Below are positions 49,976-61,263 of a stretch of DNA of 64,000 nt, piece after piece. Location: assembly GCA_009760855.2 (NCBI GenBank), contig WPIO01000005.1, forward strand, positions 3,967,501-4,031,500. Reading direction: 5' to 3'. The notes under the pieces were generated by a model. The model saw only the letters and a program-made list of their open reading frames with translations, ran no database searches and was not told the origin of the DNA. Within the stretch, counting starts at the first letter, position 1. Each line of letters starts with the position of its first letter. Position numbers and translations under genes: made by a program. Source of the stretch: Cristatella mucedo (lineage: Eukaryota; Bryozoa; Phylactolaemata; Cristatellidae).

Positions 49976-51515
49976 CGGTACTTACATGCCTTCCCAACGT
50001 CCAGCACAAAACTTTCTCAACTTTTTTGTTAGATGTATTCCTGCTGACTATGGTGGCTCAGGCTCCAGAAATTTGCAGTGCGACCAACGAGGTTACTAAA
50101 AGCCATGCCGTAAGTGAGAGGCACTCAACAACACTGTCCTGCAACACTTGCAACCCGACCGTCATATTTTGTCATCAATGTTACGTTTCAGTTTCCTGCA
50201 GCAATAGATCTGATATTCCCACTGTGGGATCATGGGATATTTATGACAACTAGATGGGCATCGAGAGATGCTGAGTGTTTGGTCTGAATTCGGAGCACAC
50301 TGCTGCATTATGGCAGCAGACTGAAATCTTTAGTCCAACAATTCACATGGACACCTTACTTCACCAATATAAAGCTCTCTTGAAATGTAAAAACTTGGAT
50401 GTCGGCTGGGATCCGACTCGAGCGACAGGCATTGTGTTCATAGTCAGGCCTTAAGCTCTCTGCCGAGAGCATCAGTGGCCCATCAGCTCTACTGTTTCTG
50501 GCAGGGTGGGTGGATGGGGCGGACATCAGAGGTCGTGGGATGGATCCTGCTCGTGGCAAGACTTGCTCGTCTCAGCCCAATGGTAAACGACACTCAGACG
50601 GTCTGTCTTTGTAGCAAAAGTCTTCGCATAGGGGTGCTGAGCATTAAAATAACTGGCCGGCGGCTCAAATACGTCAATGCCACTCACAAATTTTGCTAAC
50701 TTCCTTTTTGTCAATTCGACTCAATTTACGTGCTTGTTTTAGCTGTCTCAACCCGCAACGCCAGCACACATCATGCGGTTATGCATATATTGCTTAATAA
50801 GGAATCACTTTGCACGAGCTTTACTCAGTGTGTGAAGAGGGCGACGGTCGGTGACTTGCGATAGCTTACCGGAACGCCCGCCATGTTTGGCCTTTCTATG
50901 GCCAACACGACAGGGCTCCATCCCCAGACGGCATACCCATCGCCCAGCAGCTTGTTCGAAGCATAGCGAATCACAGCCAAATTCTGCTGGCTCTTGGCAA
51001 ACGGCCACGTGCCAGCCTGATGACTGTGATGCCAGAGGACCCGTGCCCACATTGGCCATTGCCTGGTTGGCTGCTAACCAAGAGCATCAGCAAGCAGCCA
51101 GCCTCGGAGCGAATGCCACACAAGTTCATGCTCATATAATGAAAGTCCCGATCAACGGCCTCATGCACTCTTAAGGAAAAATGCAATTTCCTAGCCGGAA
51201 CCACGACCTTCGGATTTCGTTCACGGAAATGCCATTCTGGCAGCAAGCGTGCAAGTGCAGCTCGCCAATGTTCTCTCTCTACGGAGTGCATCTTGCTCGT
51301 GGTAGTGAATGTTTGGCATCGAATCGGCTCATTTCAAGGTGCCAAACTCTTCTAGCTTACCTAGTGTGGCTCTGCGCTTCTCAGCAAGCTTTTTAATCCA
51401 GCCCTAACTAGTTGTTTGTGCTTGTACAATGACCCGGATGAATGCGTACCGTCGGTGTCACCCAAGTGCCATTGCACAACTACCCCCAGCCATTGTGTGT
51501 GCACAGTAGAAGTCT
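49976..51515. other. No recognisable gene
   Basis: Frames of 100-107 codons at 50851-51291 are open on both strands and carry no recognisable domain. Confidence 0.3.
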
Positions 51516-51519
51516 GTAT

Positions 51520-51812
51520 AGAGTCAGATGAAGCTGAAAACCGTTGTTGGAGACCGGGCCTTTAGTTCCTATGGTTCCAAAGCCTGGAACTCGCTGCCAA
51601 CGCACATCATAACATGTGTTTCAGCATTTGGTGGTCTTCGTGATTCGTCTTTCGTGCGCATATGCCTGCTTACACTGCGCCTGCAGCTTTCGGTGGTTAC
51701 CACCAATCACTTGGTAATGCTTTCTACACAGCATCTGTAACGTGTCTAGAAAGAGATTCAGTTCTCTGAGGATGTTATAAAAATGTATTATTATTTTTGT
51801 ATTATTATTGTT
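51520..51812 (+). mobile_element. LINE Y 3' fragment
   Basis: MKLKTVVGDRAFSSYGSKAW and NSLPTHI form the conserved ORF2 C-terminal motif. The 3' UTR shares GCATATGCCTGCTTACACT with the copy at 5320, and the tail GTCTAGAAAGAGATTCAGTTC is followed by an ATT-type repeat. Confidence 0.85.
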
Positions 51813-53639
51813 ATTAATGATGGAGGCTGAGGAAGGGGGAGGGGTGGACTAGGGAGGGCCATGCATATCGGCTAACCTTTCTTCCCATCTCCCCTGCCGT
51901 TCGGCAGCACGAACGAGGGACGATTTTCATTCGAACGAGGGCATCGGAGCCGGCTGCTGCTGGGTTACTGCTTCTGCTGAGCCGGGTGGTGAGCAACCAG
52001 CTCCGATCTGCTGACGCATGACCGGGCTGAGACTTAGTGGTTGCTGCTGCTGCATGACTCAGAACCGGCTGAAACTATTGCCAAACGAGGCTGCTTCGCC
52101 GACCCAGGTCGATCTCGCCTCGGCCCTAGCTCAATCGCATGCGAGTGCACCCAGTGAGGCATCTCGTCCGACTATTCAGGGAGCATGTTGCCAGCTTCGA
52201 CGGCCGAGTTAGGCGACCGCTTGCCGTTGAGAGGTGGGGCCGACGATAGAGGCAAGCCGTCGTCGATCTCGCCAGCCCGTGGTGGCAGCATCCCAAAAAA
52301 GAACGGTGCCCTAAACCCTAGTGTCACAGGCATGCCACTCTTGTCGACGTCGTTGAGTCGCCGACGTCGCAGCAGCACGTGCGTGCGGTCGCTCCCTCGT
52401 AGGTTAAGTGAAGCTCGGCAGGAGCCAATGCCTGCCATACTCCAGATCCACCCACAGATCCATCACCGTGGCAGCACTGAAACTATAGCAACTGACACGA
52501 TTGGCTTGCATGCACGCGGGCAAACGTCCTCACAGCGACAGAGCAGCAGCAGCCGGTCTGCCCTTGCTCAGCCAACTGGTAATGCAGCTTACAGGAGGTT
52601 TTGGGCTTTAAGGAGGGAGGGAGGGTTGCCAATCCGGCAGGCAGCAGTCGGCAGCCTAGCTCAGGTGGATGCAGCCGTTGGCAAGAAAGGAGGCCGGAGG
52701 CCAATTTTTATGGTCACGATACGTGGCGCTGAAATCCTCGGATGCCAATGAGAACATGGCACTTTTGCGAAAGGGCACCAAGGCCAATTCGAAGTGCCCC
52801 TGAATGCAGGCCCCGGTGCTTCCCCGTTTGAGTCAGAAGCATGAGCAGATGATTATGCAGAATAAATGAGTGGGCCAGCCCAGAGTGCTGCTGCATTGAC
52901 TCCATTGGTGGAGGTAGACACCTCGGGCTCGAGGTGGTGGGGGGTGAAGGTGAAGACCGACACCATCTGTCACTGCACAGCAATGCTGCCTACCCAATAG
53001 GGACCAGGGTGCAGCACTGCTGGGCTCATCATCGCAACAAGGCCGTCCCTTGTTCGTGGGCACTGCATTCGCTCAGGCTGAGCGCTTGTGAGCATGCACT
53101 CAAGCGAATAGCTCCTTGAACGAGAGTACCATGCACTAGCATCGACCTTTTCAGTGTTTTTTGCTTGACAAGACCAGCGATCGCATCGGCAGCCTGTGCT
53201 TACACAGTTTGCTACCACGGCACTACTCAGCATAGGCCTGCTTACGTCATGAAGCACAGCTCACTAGCTTATCGTGCCCAAATCAGTCTGGGAAAATGCA
53301 CAGCAGGCCGGTGATGTGCGCCAAGGGTGGGGGACTGGGGTGGTTTGGTGGCTGTGGCCCGACTAATCCTGTTTGCAGCCGGTGCAAACAGCTCAGTGAC
53401 AGCTGGCCACCTTCCCCCTCCCCGGAGGGAGGATTTGAGGATCTCTGCTGGCATGAGCCTGGCTATCTTGCATCGGCACGTAGGCATTTCTGCACGTCAT
53501 CTCGTGTGCGTTTGGCTGCTATCTCTGCGATGCGCACCACAAGCTACTGCGAGCACGCGGATATCGCTCTCCCGGGATCTTCACGAACGAGAACCGACCC
53601 GCATTAGCTAAACAAGTGCAAATTACTGCTACAACTCAG

Positions 53640-53818
53640 GGTATCTAGGCATAAGCATGCAATCGATGCCATCGCGGCTTGAATCACCCGCAGAGCCAGC
53701 AGCTCCACCCGTTCGAACGAGCCTGGTGAACCGGCTGCAGCAGCTGAAGGCTACGGACGGCTGTCAGCAAAACACCAAACTAGACAAGCCCATGAGACTC
53801 GGAAGCCAGCCACCACAG
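53640..53818 (+). CDS. Candidate internal exon, unknown gene
   Basis: Preceded by TGCTACAACTCAG and followed by CAG|GTTAGC. It is open as 2 bases + 59 codons. The product contains LESPAEPAAPPVRTSLVNRL and QQLKATDGCQQ, a composition typical of a disordered, Gln/Pro-rich region. The opposite strand has stops in two of its three frames. No domain is recognised and its partner exons are not identified. Confidence 0.25.
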
Positions 53819-55586
53819 GTTAGCACAAAAAAGTATGCAGATGTGCTGCTTCGACGGGGAGCAGCATCAGCAGCACGAGCCTTTCAGATCAACGGAGACT
53901 TACTTACACAGCAGCGAGCAGCCTGCAATGCCGGATCGACTGGGAGGGGGACTCATCCAAGTACGAACAGCCCTCAGGCACTGTAATGCTGAAAAGCAGA
54001 ACACTCCGTCTAAAAAGGAGGTGGCCACGGCAAGAAAGGCGCGATCAAAGATACTAGTTGGCACATCTTTTCTTTGTCTTTTTGCCGACGGTCATTTCGT
54101 CCTGCTTTCACTTTCTTGTCCTGCTATCTAGCATCTCTCCGAGCTAATCTCAAAAATTAGGCACCGAGTTTGCACATGCCTTTACAGGCTGAAAAGCTCA
54201 CCGGCTTCTGATGGGTACCAAGATGCCAGAGTTAAATGGAAGCCATCGATAGACCTACAGTTCTCACATTCTGGCCGTGGCTGACCGCCATTTATCTAGC
54301 CCCCAAATGACTAGAGGCACCCGGCCGGTCCTTGACGTGCCGAGTAGCCGGCTCAGAGGTGCCTGGCGCTTACGGCTGAAGCCCTCAAGGCCTCGAGCTG
54401 AACGTGTAAGGGGCCACGGCTGGTCATCCAGTCGGTCAGCTGCAGACAGGAGGTTGTGGCAGCTGGCAGCTAGTGGCCTATTTACAGCAGCACCGGTCAA
54501 CTAGACAGGCCACCAGCCAGCCAGACTGCACTGCAAATCGTTGGCATTTGGGAGACCGGTAAAGACACCACTGTGGGGGGATTCATCTCGGTGGGTCCTG
54601 CCACTTGACCTCAATTAACTTAGCCGCCCGATGACAACAACGTAAGCCGTGTGGTAACCCGAACAGGAGGATGCTAATAAAGCCTGCTCAGCCGGCGAAA
54701 AGTCGATGCCAGAATGGTAGGCGTCAGCAATCAACCCAGCCCTCGGACACCAAGTGGGGTGCCGGGAACCGAGTGAAATTGCAACGAAAACGCCAGAGGG
54801 GCACGTGAAAGCGCAGCACCCTACCCAGCCGTCCTACGCAACAGCATCCAGATCTAGCCCCAGCACAACAATTGAGGGGCTCAATAGAAATCTCCCGCGC
54901 ACCCACCCCATGCACAGCTCGATCCGGTGCTTCTCCCGGGGCTGCTCTGACAGCTGCAGCACCGAGGTCAGCCGACAGTACCAGTCAAAATAAATGCAGT
55001 GACAGCAACAATAAAGCAATTTCACGGTGCTCGGAAAACTTGAGCATTTTTCTATGCACTTAAGTATTCTCTAAAGCATCGTTCCTGTCTGCCAAGCAAC
55101 GGCTCAAACAACGAATCGATGCTAAATATTCTTCAGTGCACGACGACTTGGTCGGTTCACGATGGCACCTCGTAGGATTGCACCACACGAGCAGCCGATC
55201 AGTCTCTGCCAGCTCGAGAGGGCGATGTAGCAGCTTGGATTATCGGCAGATGGAGCCGAGACACCTCTTCCACCTGCGCCTACTATGACACAACACTCTC
55301 ATCTCGACTTCGAAATAACACATGCCCAAGCAGCCGACATACGTGGCAGCCACGGTAGTCAGCACTTCACTGGGGGCCCAGACTTCCTCTGGCCCCCCAG
55401 ACAAATGCGCATGGTGGGCTCGGTCGTGCAATCCAGTATTCCGGCTAGCTCAACGAGACCCTCTTGCAAACGACTGGAATCAAGCTTATTTTCAAGCGTA
55501 CAGGCTGTGTGCGCATTATCACAAAAGTCAGCAGATGTTCTGCTGCTTCAACTTTCGAATCTCAGCTCCACCTATTATCTCCGCAG

Positions 55587-55762
55587 TGCAAGCAAGGAAG
55601 TCACCCAAGGCGGCAAGCAATGACGAAAGTTGCGCAAGCCGAGCTGGTCGGAACTTCGAGGAGTTGGCAGAGGAGGGGGAGGAAGGCAGCTGGGCGAGTG
55701 TGTCAGGCGCTCCTGCGAGTGGGCACCTGCCGCATTCGCTGACGGCGGAGACATCGAGACAG
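55587..55762 (+). CDS. Candidate internal exon, unknown gene
   Basis: A good acceptor (CACCTATTATCTCCGCAG) precedes an open frame with KSPKAASNDESCASRAGRNF and EELAEEGEEGSW. It ends at GACAG|GTTCTG, a weaker donor. Acidic and Ser-rich, no known domain. Other frames are also open, so this is only suggestive. Confidence 0.2.
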
Positions 55763-56107
55763 GTTCTGCGGGTGGCAGGGCGGCGTCGTACAGCGGCAGC
55801 TTCAATGCAAGCGGCATGCTAGCCAGTCTCAGAGCGGTGGCGGTCATGCGCCACACCAGCTACACGTTCACTCACTACAGTGGCAGGCACCGGCCGGCCG
55901 AGTTCACTTGGCGGCTAGCAGGCGAGCTCAGCAAATGCCCCGCCTGGGCTTCGACTCCCGTGCAGGGCGGCTGCCCTGCTCCAGAAAAAAGCAAAGTAAG
56001 CTAAGCACCAGCATACTTCTAAGGGTAAACTCTGGTGGCAAGAATTTGAGCAGGCGGTTGAAAAAATACGAGAGCCACATATTGAGGATGTCTTTTCACA
56101 AGGAGAC

Positions 56108-56113
56108 TTTAAT
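56108..56113 (-). promoter_or_regulatory. Possible ATTAAA poly(A) signal of MED23
   Basis: TTTAAT on the plus strand gives ATTAAA on the coding strand about 430 nt after the MED23 stop codon. I saw no AATAAA between the stop and this point. Assignment is by position only. Confidence 0.2.
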
Positions 56114-56538
56114 TGATGAACGGATCACAGACCGCAGTGCTGCGCTTGCACAAGCAGTAAGGCAGCTGTAAAAAAATGCTCGCACCCAAGAAAGCTAGTG
56201 GGCGCGTGTTGCACAAGCAGCACGGAATACGTTTGACATACACACTTCGAGGTAAAAATTGGCATAAAAAATCCATTACTTACAGTGGCACGGTGAGTAT
56301 TAAACATCCGTATCACATCTCAAACTGAGTATAGAATATCACGGGACCTCACGCCAAGCAGGACTATCGCTTTAGGTCGCAGCTGACCACAACTGCCTAC
56401 ATTTGACCTGCCTTTCTGCATCCACCAAGGAGGAGCAAGCGCCGGCCAGCTTTAAAAGACACACTTAAAAATTGTGCAGTGGCCTATGGCGAGCACTAAT
56501 ATCTGCCAGGCAATCCGCAACAATACAATGTGCCTAGC

Positions 56539-56716
56539 TTAGGGCGCAGCCGGAGTAGCAGCGGCTGGTGTAGACGCGGCCGACAACGGCTCTTCACCAC
56601 GAGCGTGGTGCGCTATGAACCGCAGCCGGAGCTGGAGGCTCGTCCTCAGACCTCTGATGACCTTCTCGACGTCGGTCTTCACTTCATCGCCGACAAACAT
56701 GTATTTTATGTGATAG
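56539..56716 (-). CDS. MED23: MED23 last coding exon, with stop codon
   Basis: After the acceptor GCGATGACCAG the frame reads YHIKYMFVGDEVKTDVEKVI, then LQLRLRFIAHHARGEE. It corresponds to the human C-terminal segment with YHMKYMFTGD and LKLRLRFITHI. The tail after that is Ala/Pro/Thr-rich and ends in TAA at 56541-56539, much as the human C-terminus is Pro/Ala-rich and poorly conserved. The exon is 178 nt: one base completing a Phe codon, 58 codons and the stop. The (CA)n just upstream at 56762-56803 is intronic; a reading frame that continues into it is an artefact. Confidence 0.92.
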
Positions 56717-56907
56717 CTGGTCATCGCTGAGGAAGTTGCATTGCCTGCCGCATGAACGCATGCACGTGCACACGCACACACAAACAAGTGTGCACACACA
56801 CACCGATTACCAGAGTTACTAGTGTTCTAGCATTCACTTGAAAACTAGGGATATTGCCGATAACATACCGGTACTAGCATGAACGGGCCCGAGATAAAAA
56901 AGGATAC

Positions 56908-56993
56908 AAGAAATCTGTGATCGTGTCAATATACCGCATATGCTGACAGCTCTTGTCGACTTTGTCGAGGATATCGTAAAGCTCAACCGTCAG
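56908..56993 (-). CDS. MED23: MED23 penultimate coding exon
   Basis: Acceptor TGCTTGCATTTCAG and donor TTCTT|GTATCC bound 86 nt. The 28 codons read LTVELYDILDKVDKSCQHMR and YIDTITDF. They align with the human FYDMLLNVDQ...HLNYMDPICDF segment, keeping YD.L..VD and the YxDxIxDF core. It starts in phase 0 after 57420-57540, and its two last bases join the first base of 56716 to give Phe, producing DFFYHIKYMF across the junction. Confidence 0.92.
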
Positions 56994-57419
56994 CTGAAAT
57001 GCAAGCATAACATTAAGATACATCGCAGTGCAGCAGGAGGAGGAAGAAGCTGCTGCAGCAGCAGCAACAGGAAAAGGCAGCGGTGGTATGCAGAATTAAG
57101 CATGCACCAGCTGCGACTGGTGGCAGCAGATTGACAACCTGCGAGGTTTTGTCACTAAGCCGAGGCTCGATTCCAAGCCCACAAAGCTAAGGCATTTCCT
57201 TCCTGCACAGCCGAGCCAGCAGACGATTCCAATCTGTCATCGTCCATCTCTTGGCTTTAGCAGCAAAATCAATCCCCGCCTCTATTGTCTCTAGAGCCGC
57301 TACTTAATTTTACCTACTTAATCAGAGCTCTCTCGACCCGTATCCAGCACTCACCGATATGGCTTGTGCTACCAAGTACAACGTGAGAGTGTGGTTTGCC
57401 CCCACCAAGTAATACGTAC

Positions 57420-57540
57420 ATCGATGCAGCACCTAGTCCTCTCATGGTGAAAACGTTGAAGAAACGGACCTATCAAGTGGCATAGATAGAGAAATTGCTC
57501 TTCTGTGCGCACGACGGGCTTCACTTTCTCCTTGACAAAC
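57420..57540 (-). CDS. MED23: MED23 internal exon with GPFLQRF motif
   Basis: Acceptor TTCTTTATTGTGACAG and donor ATCGAT|GTACGT bound 121 nt. The frame reads FVKEKVKPVVRTEEQFLYLC, then HLIGPFLQRFHHERTRCCID. This matches the MED23 signature HLVGPFLQRF..ERTRCMIE almost residue for residue. The first base is the third position of the codon begun in the upstream exon. This is the most diagnostic exon in the window. Confidence 0.95.
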
Positions 57541-57780
57541 CTGTCACAATAAAGAACCGTCGAGTATACATGCACTATCTCCACAGCAACAAAGCTGAAG
57601 CAAATGCATACATATCTTGCAACAAGCACTAGCTTTTCGGGCAGGAACAGCATGCTGAAGGAGGCATAACATTGCCTAGGCAAACCACGAGGACAAAAGG
57701 CACATGGCAAACCACCCTAGGCAAACCACGAGGTCACATAGCAAGCTTCTGTCAGCTGGACAGGACACCCTTCGAGAGGG

Positions 57781-57850
57781 GAGAGAGAGAGAGACAGACA
57801 GACACAGACAGACAGAGACAAAGAGAGACAAAGGGACAGAGACAGAGAGC
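57781..57850 (+). repeat. (GA)n/(GACA)n microsatellite in a MED23 intron
   Basis: GAGAGAGAGAGACAGACAGAC followed by irregular CAGA and GACAAAGA units. Confidence 0.85.
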
Positions 57851-58179
57851 TCCGAGTGAGACACGGCACTTACTGCGGTATGGAGCTTAGCTGACCAATG
57901 CTTGCATGATGCCACACAGCATGGCACAAAGCCAGAGTCGTCGTGCATTTATACTCCTTCAGAGCTGCAGCACATTTTGAGAAGTTGAATACCTAAACAG
58001 GTGATGGTTATTGAACAAGCCGCCGGGTGCACATGCATATAAATGCACGTATGCGATAATTTGCAAATCGCAACGAAGAATTACTTCAGGCCTTCTGTGA
58101 ATGCCGATAACCTAGTCTATGCAATGACGCTGAAAGCAGACAGGTTCACTCACAATGCTACTTCTCGACCATGAAGAGG

Positions 58180-58620
58180 CTTAGTATGTATGTATGTATG
58201 TATGTTTGCATGCATGCATGAATGTATATATGCATGCATGCATGCATCATCTCCAGCTGTAACTCCACAAAGCCACAAAAACCGAGTGAGTGTTACACTG
58301 GTGAGTGTTCTACAGGGCACCCAAAGACTAAGTGCCTGTCAGTGTGAAGACGGTAGCCAACAGACAACATCTCATGCAATAAAGAGGAAGTGAGAAGCAT
58401 GGCTAAGTAAGGAGGGCACTCGAGAAAGTGAGTAGCATTTGAATAGCTGTGCTGGACTGCTGAAAAAAGATGCACCGGAGTAGGCAGCAGGAGAGATGTC
58501 CATGCACAAGGGGTTTGGAAGTGAGTGCCACAGCCTCGGTTCTGCCGAGCAAAAGTTTCGATTGCCAGTAGTCTTCAAGTGAAAGAATGAAACAAATAAT
58601 TAACTGTTCACAGAGGAGCC
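58180..58620 (-). mobile_element. LINE X 3' fragment in a MED23 intron, with (GTAT)n/(GCAT)n tail
   Basis: The minus-strand frame reads LEDYWQSKLLLGRTEAVAL in one phase and RNFCSAEPRLWHSLPN in another, both remnants of the ORF2 C-terminus. GTAACTCCACAAAGCCAC marks the 3' end. In place of ATTAC units, a (GTAT)n/(GCAT)n array at 58183-58247 lies at the 3' end. Confidence 0.8.
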
Positions 58621-59164
58621 GAGGACACAAGAGGGCCAAACCGGGTGCTGCAAGTGGTCCAGCACTTCAGCTAGTGATGGAGTCCCGAGCATGTAGGTCA
58701 GAGTAAGAATTTTGTTCTGCATCTATCGAGGAGATAATTTTGCCCTTCTGGGGCGATAGCCGATAAAACGGTTTCAAAACCTCTAAAGCGCACCGATGAA
58801 CATAGTCCAGTCGATTGATACAGAAGCTCAACTAGGCATAGCCGTAAGTTCCTGGTGGCACTCATTAGGGTAAGTCGGCAATAAAACGAAGCTCCCAATC
58901 CATTGCACTGAAAAACTATCATCTTTATATCATCTTTCTGCATAGCTCAAAGAATGAGTATACACTAGGTAAGCATAGCATAGCTGTATACAAATAATGC
59001 TAATATTATTAGTCGATAAAAAAAAATGGTACAATGACCTAGATAACTAAAAGAATTTCAAGGCAGTTTACTACCTATGCAGTAACAGTTGCTGGTCAAC
59101 TGGTCAGTGACACAATTTCCGCAAGCACAAGCACACAGGAACAATCACGCGGACAAGTAAAAGC

Positions 59165-59225
59165 TGAGAAGAACATGTGGGCTTTTAACTTCTTTTTAAA
59201 TGTTGTCAATTCAGGGATGTCGCGA
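59165..59225 (-). mobile_element. LINE Y C-terminal fragment in a MED23 intron
   Basis: TTTTAACTTCTTTTTAAATGT and TGTCAATTCAGGGATGTCGC match 18838-18880 and 37190-37225. Confidence 0.6.
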
Positions 59226-59919
59226 GATGGACATGATCGGTTCATCGCGAAGTATGGGCAAGGTCACATAACACGACTCAAACCAATTGAATAATGACCG
59301 ACAAATGCTTATGCTATCGACAGCGGAGTCGCAGAAATCGTTATCCAACATTTCTGCTACAGCTGACAGATAAATGAAAACTTAGCCTAAATCTGAGTGC
59401 TGTTCTCACTAACTAATAAGAAACATGTATTTTAATCCTGAAAGTAAGCAGTTCAGATTTTTCAACTTTTGCATGATTGCAAAACTCCCCCTTCCCCGTT
59501 TGAAAAAATATTAAGCTTTAAGGCTGATCAAGGGACAACACTGAAGTAGGCAGCCGGCTGTACCAGGTCAGATGGGAACATGCTGAGCTGGACCTAGCAA
59601 TCACTGCAATAAACAGCTGCAAGCTCCTTTCTTCCGGGGACTGTCATTCGATCCGTGGTCCTCTGGTTGCACAAAATGAGGGCACTGCATAGATTGGCAT
59701 TCAACTAGTGCCAGCTAAGCCGATGGGCTGCTTGACTGGCTGGGAAGGGGTAAGCCAGTCACAGGTTCAGGGCAGGCGAATTCACTGGGCCACCCTGCCT
59801 AACGGGTCTGACAAGCCCTAGGGGCCAATTAAAATGGAGATAAGCCAATACTATAGGACATGTTCAGTAGCCCATGCAAGGCATGTGGAAATAACATAAC
59901 AAAGACACAGGATTGAAGT

Positions 59920-60175
59920 GCTCTTTCACATTTGGGCAAGCATGTTAATACCTAACCAAAAATGGAAGCTCGTAAAATTTAGCAACTAAGGTTATGACTC
60001 CGGTGCCAATGCCACATCCAATTAGAATGCCATTCTTCTTTCCCGTTGCTCTTTCACATTTGGGCAAGCATGTTAATACCCAACCAAAAATGGAAGCTCG
60101 TAAAATTTGGCAACTAAGGTTATGACTCCGGTGCCAATGCCACATCCAATTAGAATGCCATTCTTCTTTCCCGTT
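59920..60175. repeat. 128-bp tandem duplication overlapping a MED23 exon
   Basis: Units 59920-60047 and 60048-60175 differ at only two visible positions (CTAACC/CCAACC and TTTAGC/TTTGGC). The upper unit contains the 3' 96 nt of the exon at 60080-60246, its donor and 32 nt of intron. The lower unit repeats all of these inside the intron. Confidence 0.95.
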
Positions 60176-60246
60176 AACACGGCATTTCCATATGCCCGTA
60201 CCATAGCAGTTTCTGCTTCAAGCACACCACAATCAAACCTCACAAC
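60080..60246 (-). CDS. MED23: Probable divergent MED23 exon
   Basis: Lies between the 62975 and 57540 exons and is open as 55 codons + 2 bases in the required phases. It reads VVRFDCGVLEAETAMVRAYG near its start and KFYELPFLV at its end. Joined to the next exon this gives ELPFLVGFVKEKVKPVV, which aligns with the human LSLIPKFLTEVLLPIV. The middle (TGKKNGILIGCGIGTGVIT) is longer than human and hard to align, so either the exon is divergent or part of it is mis-assigned. The donor is GG|GTATTA. The acceptor (GAGCATGTAAG) is weak, and another start is possible. Confidence 0.5.
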
Positions 60247-60469
60247 CTTACATGCTCCGTGTCTGCAATATGCTACACCACTGCTGCCAAACGGCTATTA
60301 ATTACGAAGAAAGACAGCTTGCATGCATGAGCCCAAGCATACCTCGTTTACCAAATTAAAGTAAATTTCATAGTCTTGCTCCCAGGCAAAGACACACTGG
60401 TTGTCGACCCAGTGGTTGGTGACAGTATTTCTGAAGCACCATTCTAGGTTTCCATATTACCTCACGTGC

Positions 60470-60600
60470 CCAGTAGGTAGAGAGGACTGCTTAGATTTAA
60501 AGCAATAACAACAAGCAAAAATCTAACTGTCGCCAGGATTCGACCCCGGACCTTACGATCTGTGACACTAACCAGCACGCCGCCAGGACAGCCAGCTGAT
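60470..60600 (-). repeat. SINE-C, tRNA-like element in a MED23 intron
   Basis: The minus strand has TGTCCTGGCGGCGTGCTGG (A-box region) and CCGGGGTCGAATCCTGG (B box GGTCGAATCC), spaced as in a tRNA. An unrelated 3' part follows, with GCTTTAAATCTAAGCAG. It lacks a full cloverleaf, so a tRNA-derived SINE is more likely than a gene. Only one copy is seen in the window. Confidence 0.6.
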
Positions 60601-61263
60601 AAAATTGGCAACGTTTTACAGTGATTTGGCTTAGCAACAAGAGAGAGGCCAAGGTTCAACTAGAAATGCTGACAATGACAACTTTCTAATCTGGCACATC
60701 AAATATGGGGCAATGTCTAAAGCCTTGCTATTAGCATAAAGAAATTAACGATCTTGAAGCAAGGCACAAACAAGTGTGACCGTGTACACTCAAATTATTG
60801 CCTTAGCTTAACATTCATTGCAATCTGCAAATTTATAATTTTGAGCAACTCCTAAAGGTTACACTTTTCTGCTGCTTGGCACTAAATCGGCGGGTACACC
60901 TATACGAGATCCAAAGCAAACCTAGCATCCTCATGTTACTACCTCATACAATAGCTACTACTTACATGCTTACACGATTGCGATATTGCAAGAGCAAAAA
61001 ACAATATGCCGAACACCATTGAATTACAGACTTTACGAAGGATAATATTGATATTACATTAGATTTATAAATGCTGCAACTGCTTAAGTATTTCAAAAAT
61101 ATACAGTTTATAGTAAGGTAGTACATTTGAAGATGCCCTAGATTAATAACGTGAATGTTTCCACGAGATTGGGAAAACTGATTACCACGACAGTGCACAG
61201 ACAGGTTAACAGCGAGCAAAGAATTTAAACACCAGTTTGACCAACTGAACCCATGCGAAATTT

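Larger units (their letters stand above)
51813..56000. other. GC-rich block, possible plus-strand gene convergent with MED23
   Basis: CpG- and CAG-rich, with many long plus-strand frames such as 52185-52751 (188 codons, Ser/Arg/Gln-rich). Composition alone explains part of this. The two frames with the best splice-type borders are given as separate candidate exons. It ends just short of the MED23 stop codon at 56539 on the other strand. Confidence 0.3.

Noticed and set aside
50500-50560. GAGGTCGTGGGATGGATCCTG resembling a tRNA B box
   Set aside because: The match to SINE-A is limited to about ten bases and no other block of the family is nearby.
52172-52438. Minus-strand 88-codon frame opposite the plus frame at 52185-52751
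   Set aside because: No domain and no credible splice sites. Both strands are open because of GC-rich composition.
57676-57948. Ser/Val/Leu-rich minus frame upstream of a MED23 exon
   Set aside because: It arises from the GACA microsatellite in the intron.
59945-60145. 66-codon minus frame with its own start codon across the duplication
   Set aside because: It joins the two duplicated units in different frames. The repeated GKKNGILIGCGIGTGVITLV segment belongs to the MED23 exon copy, so this is not a separate small protein.
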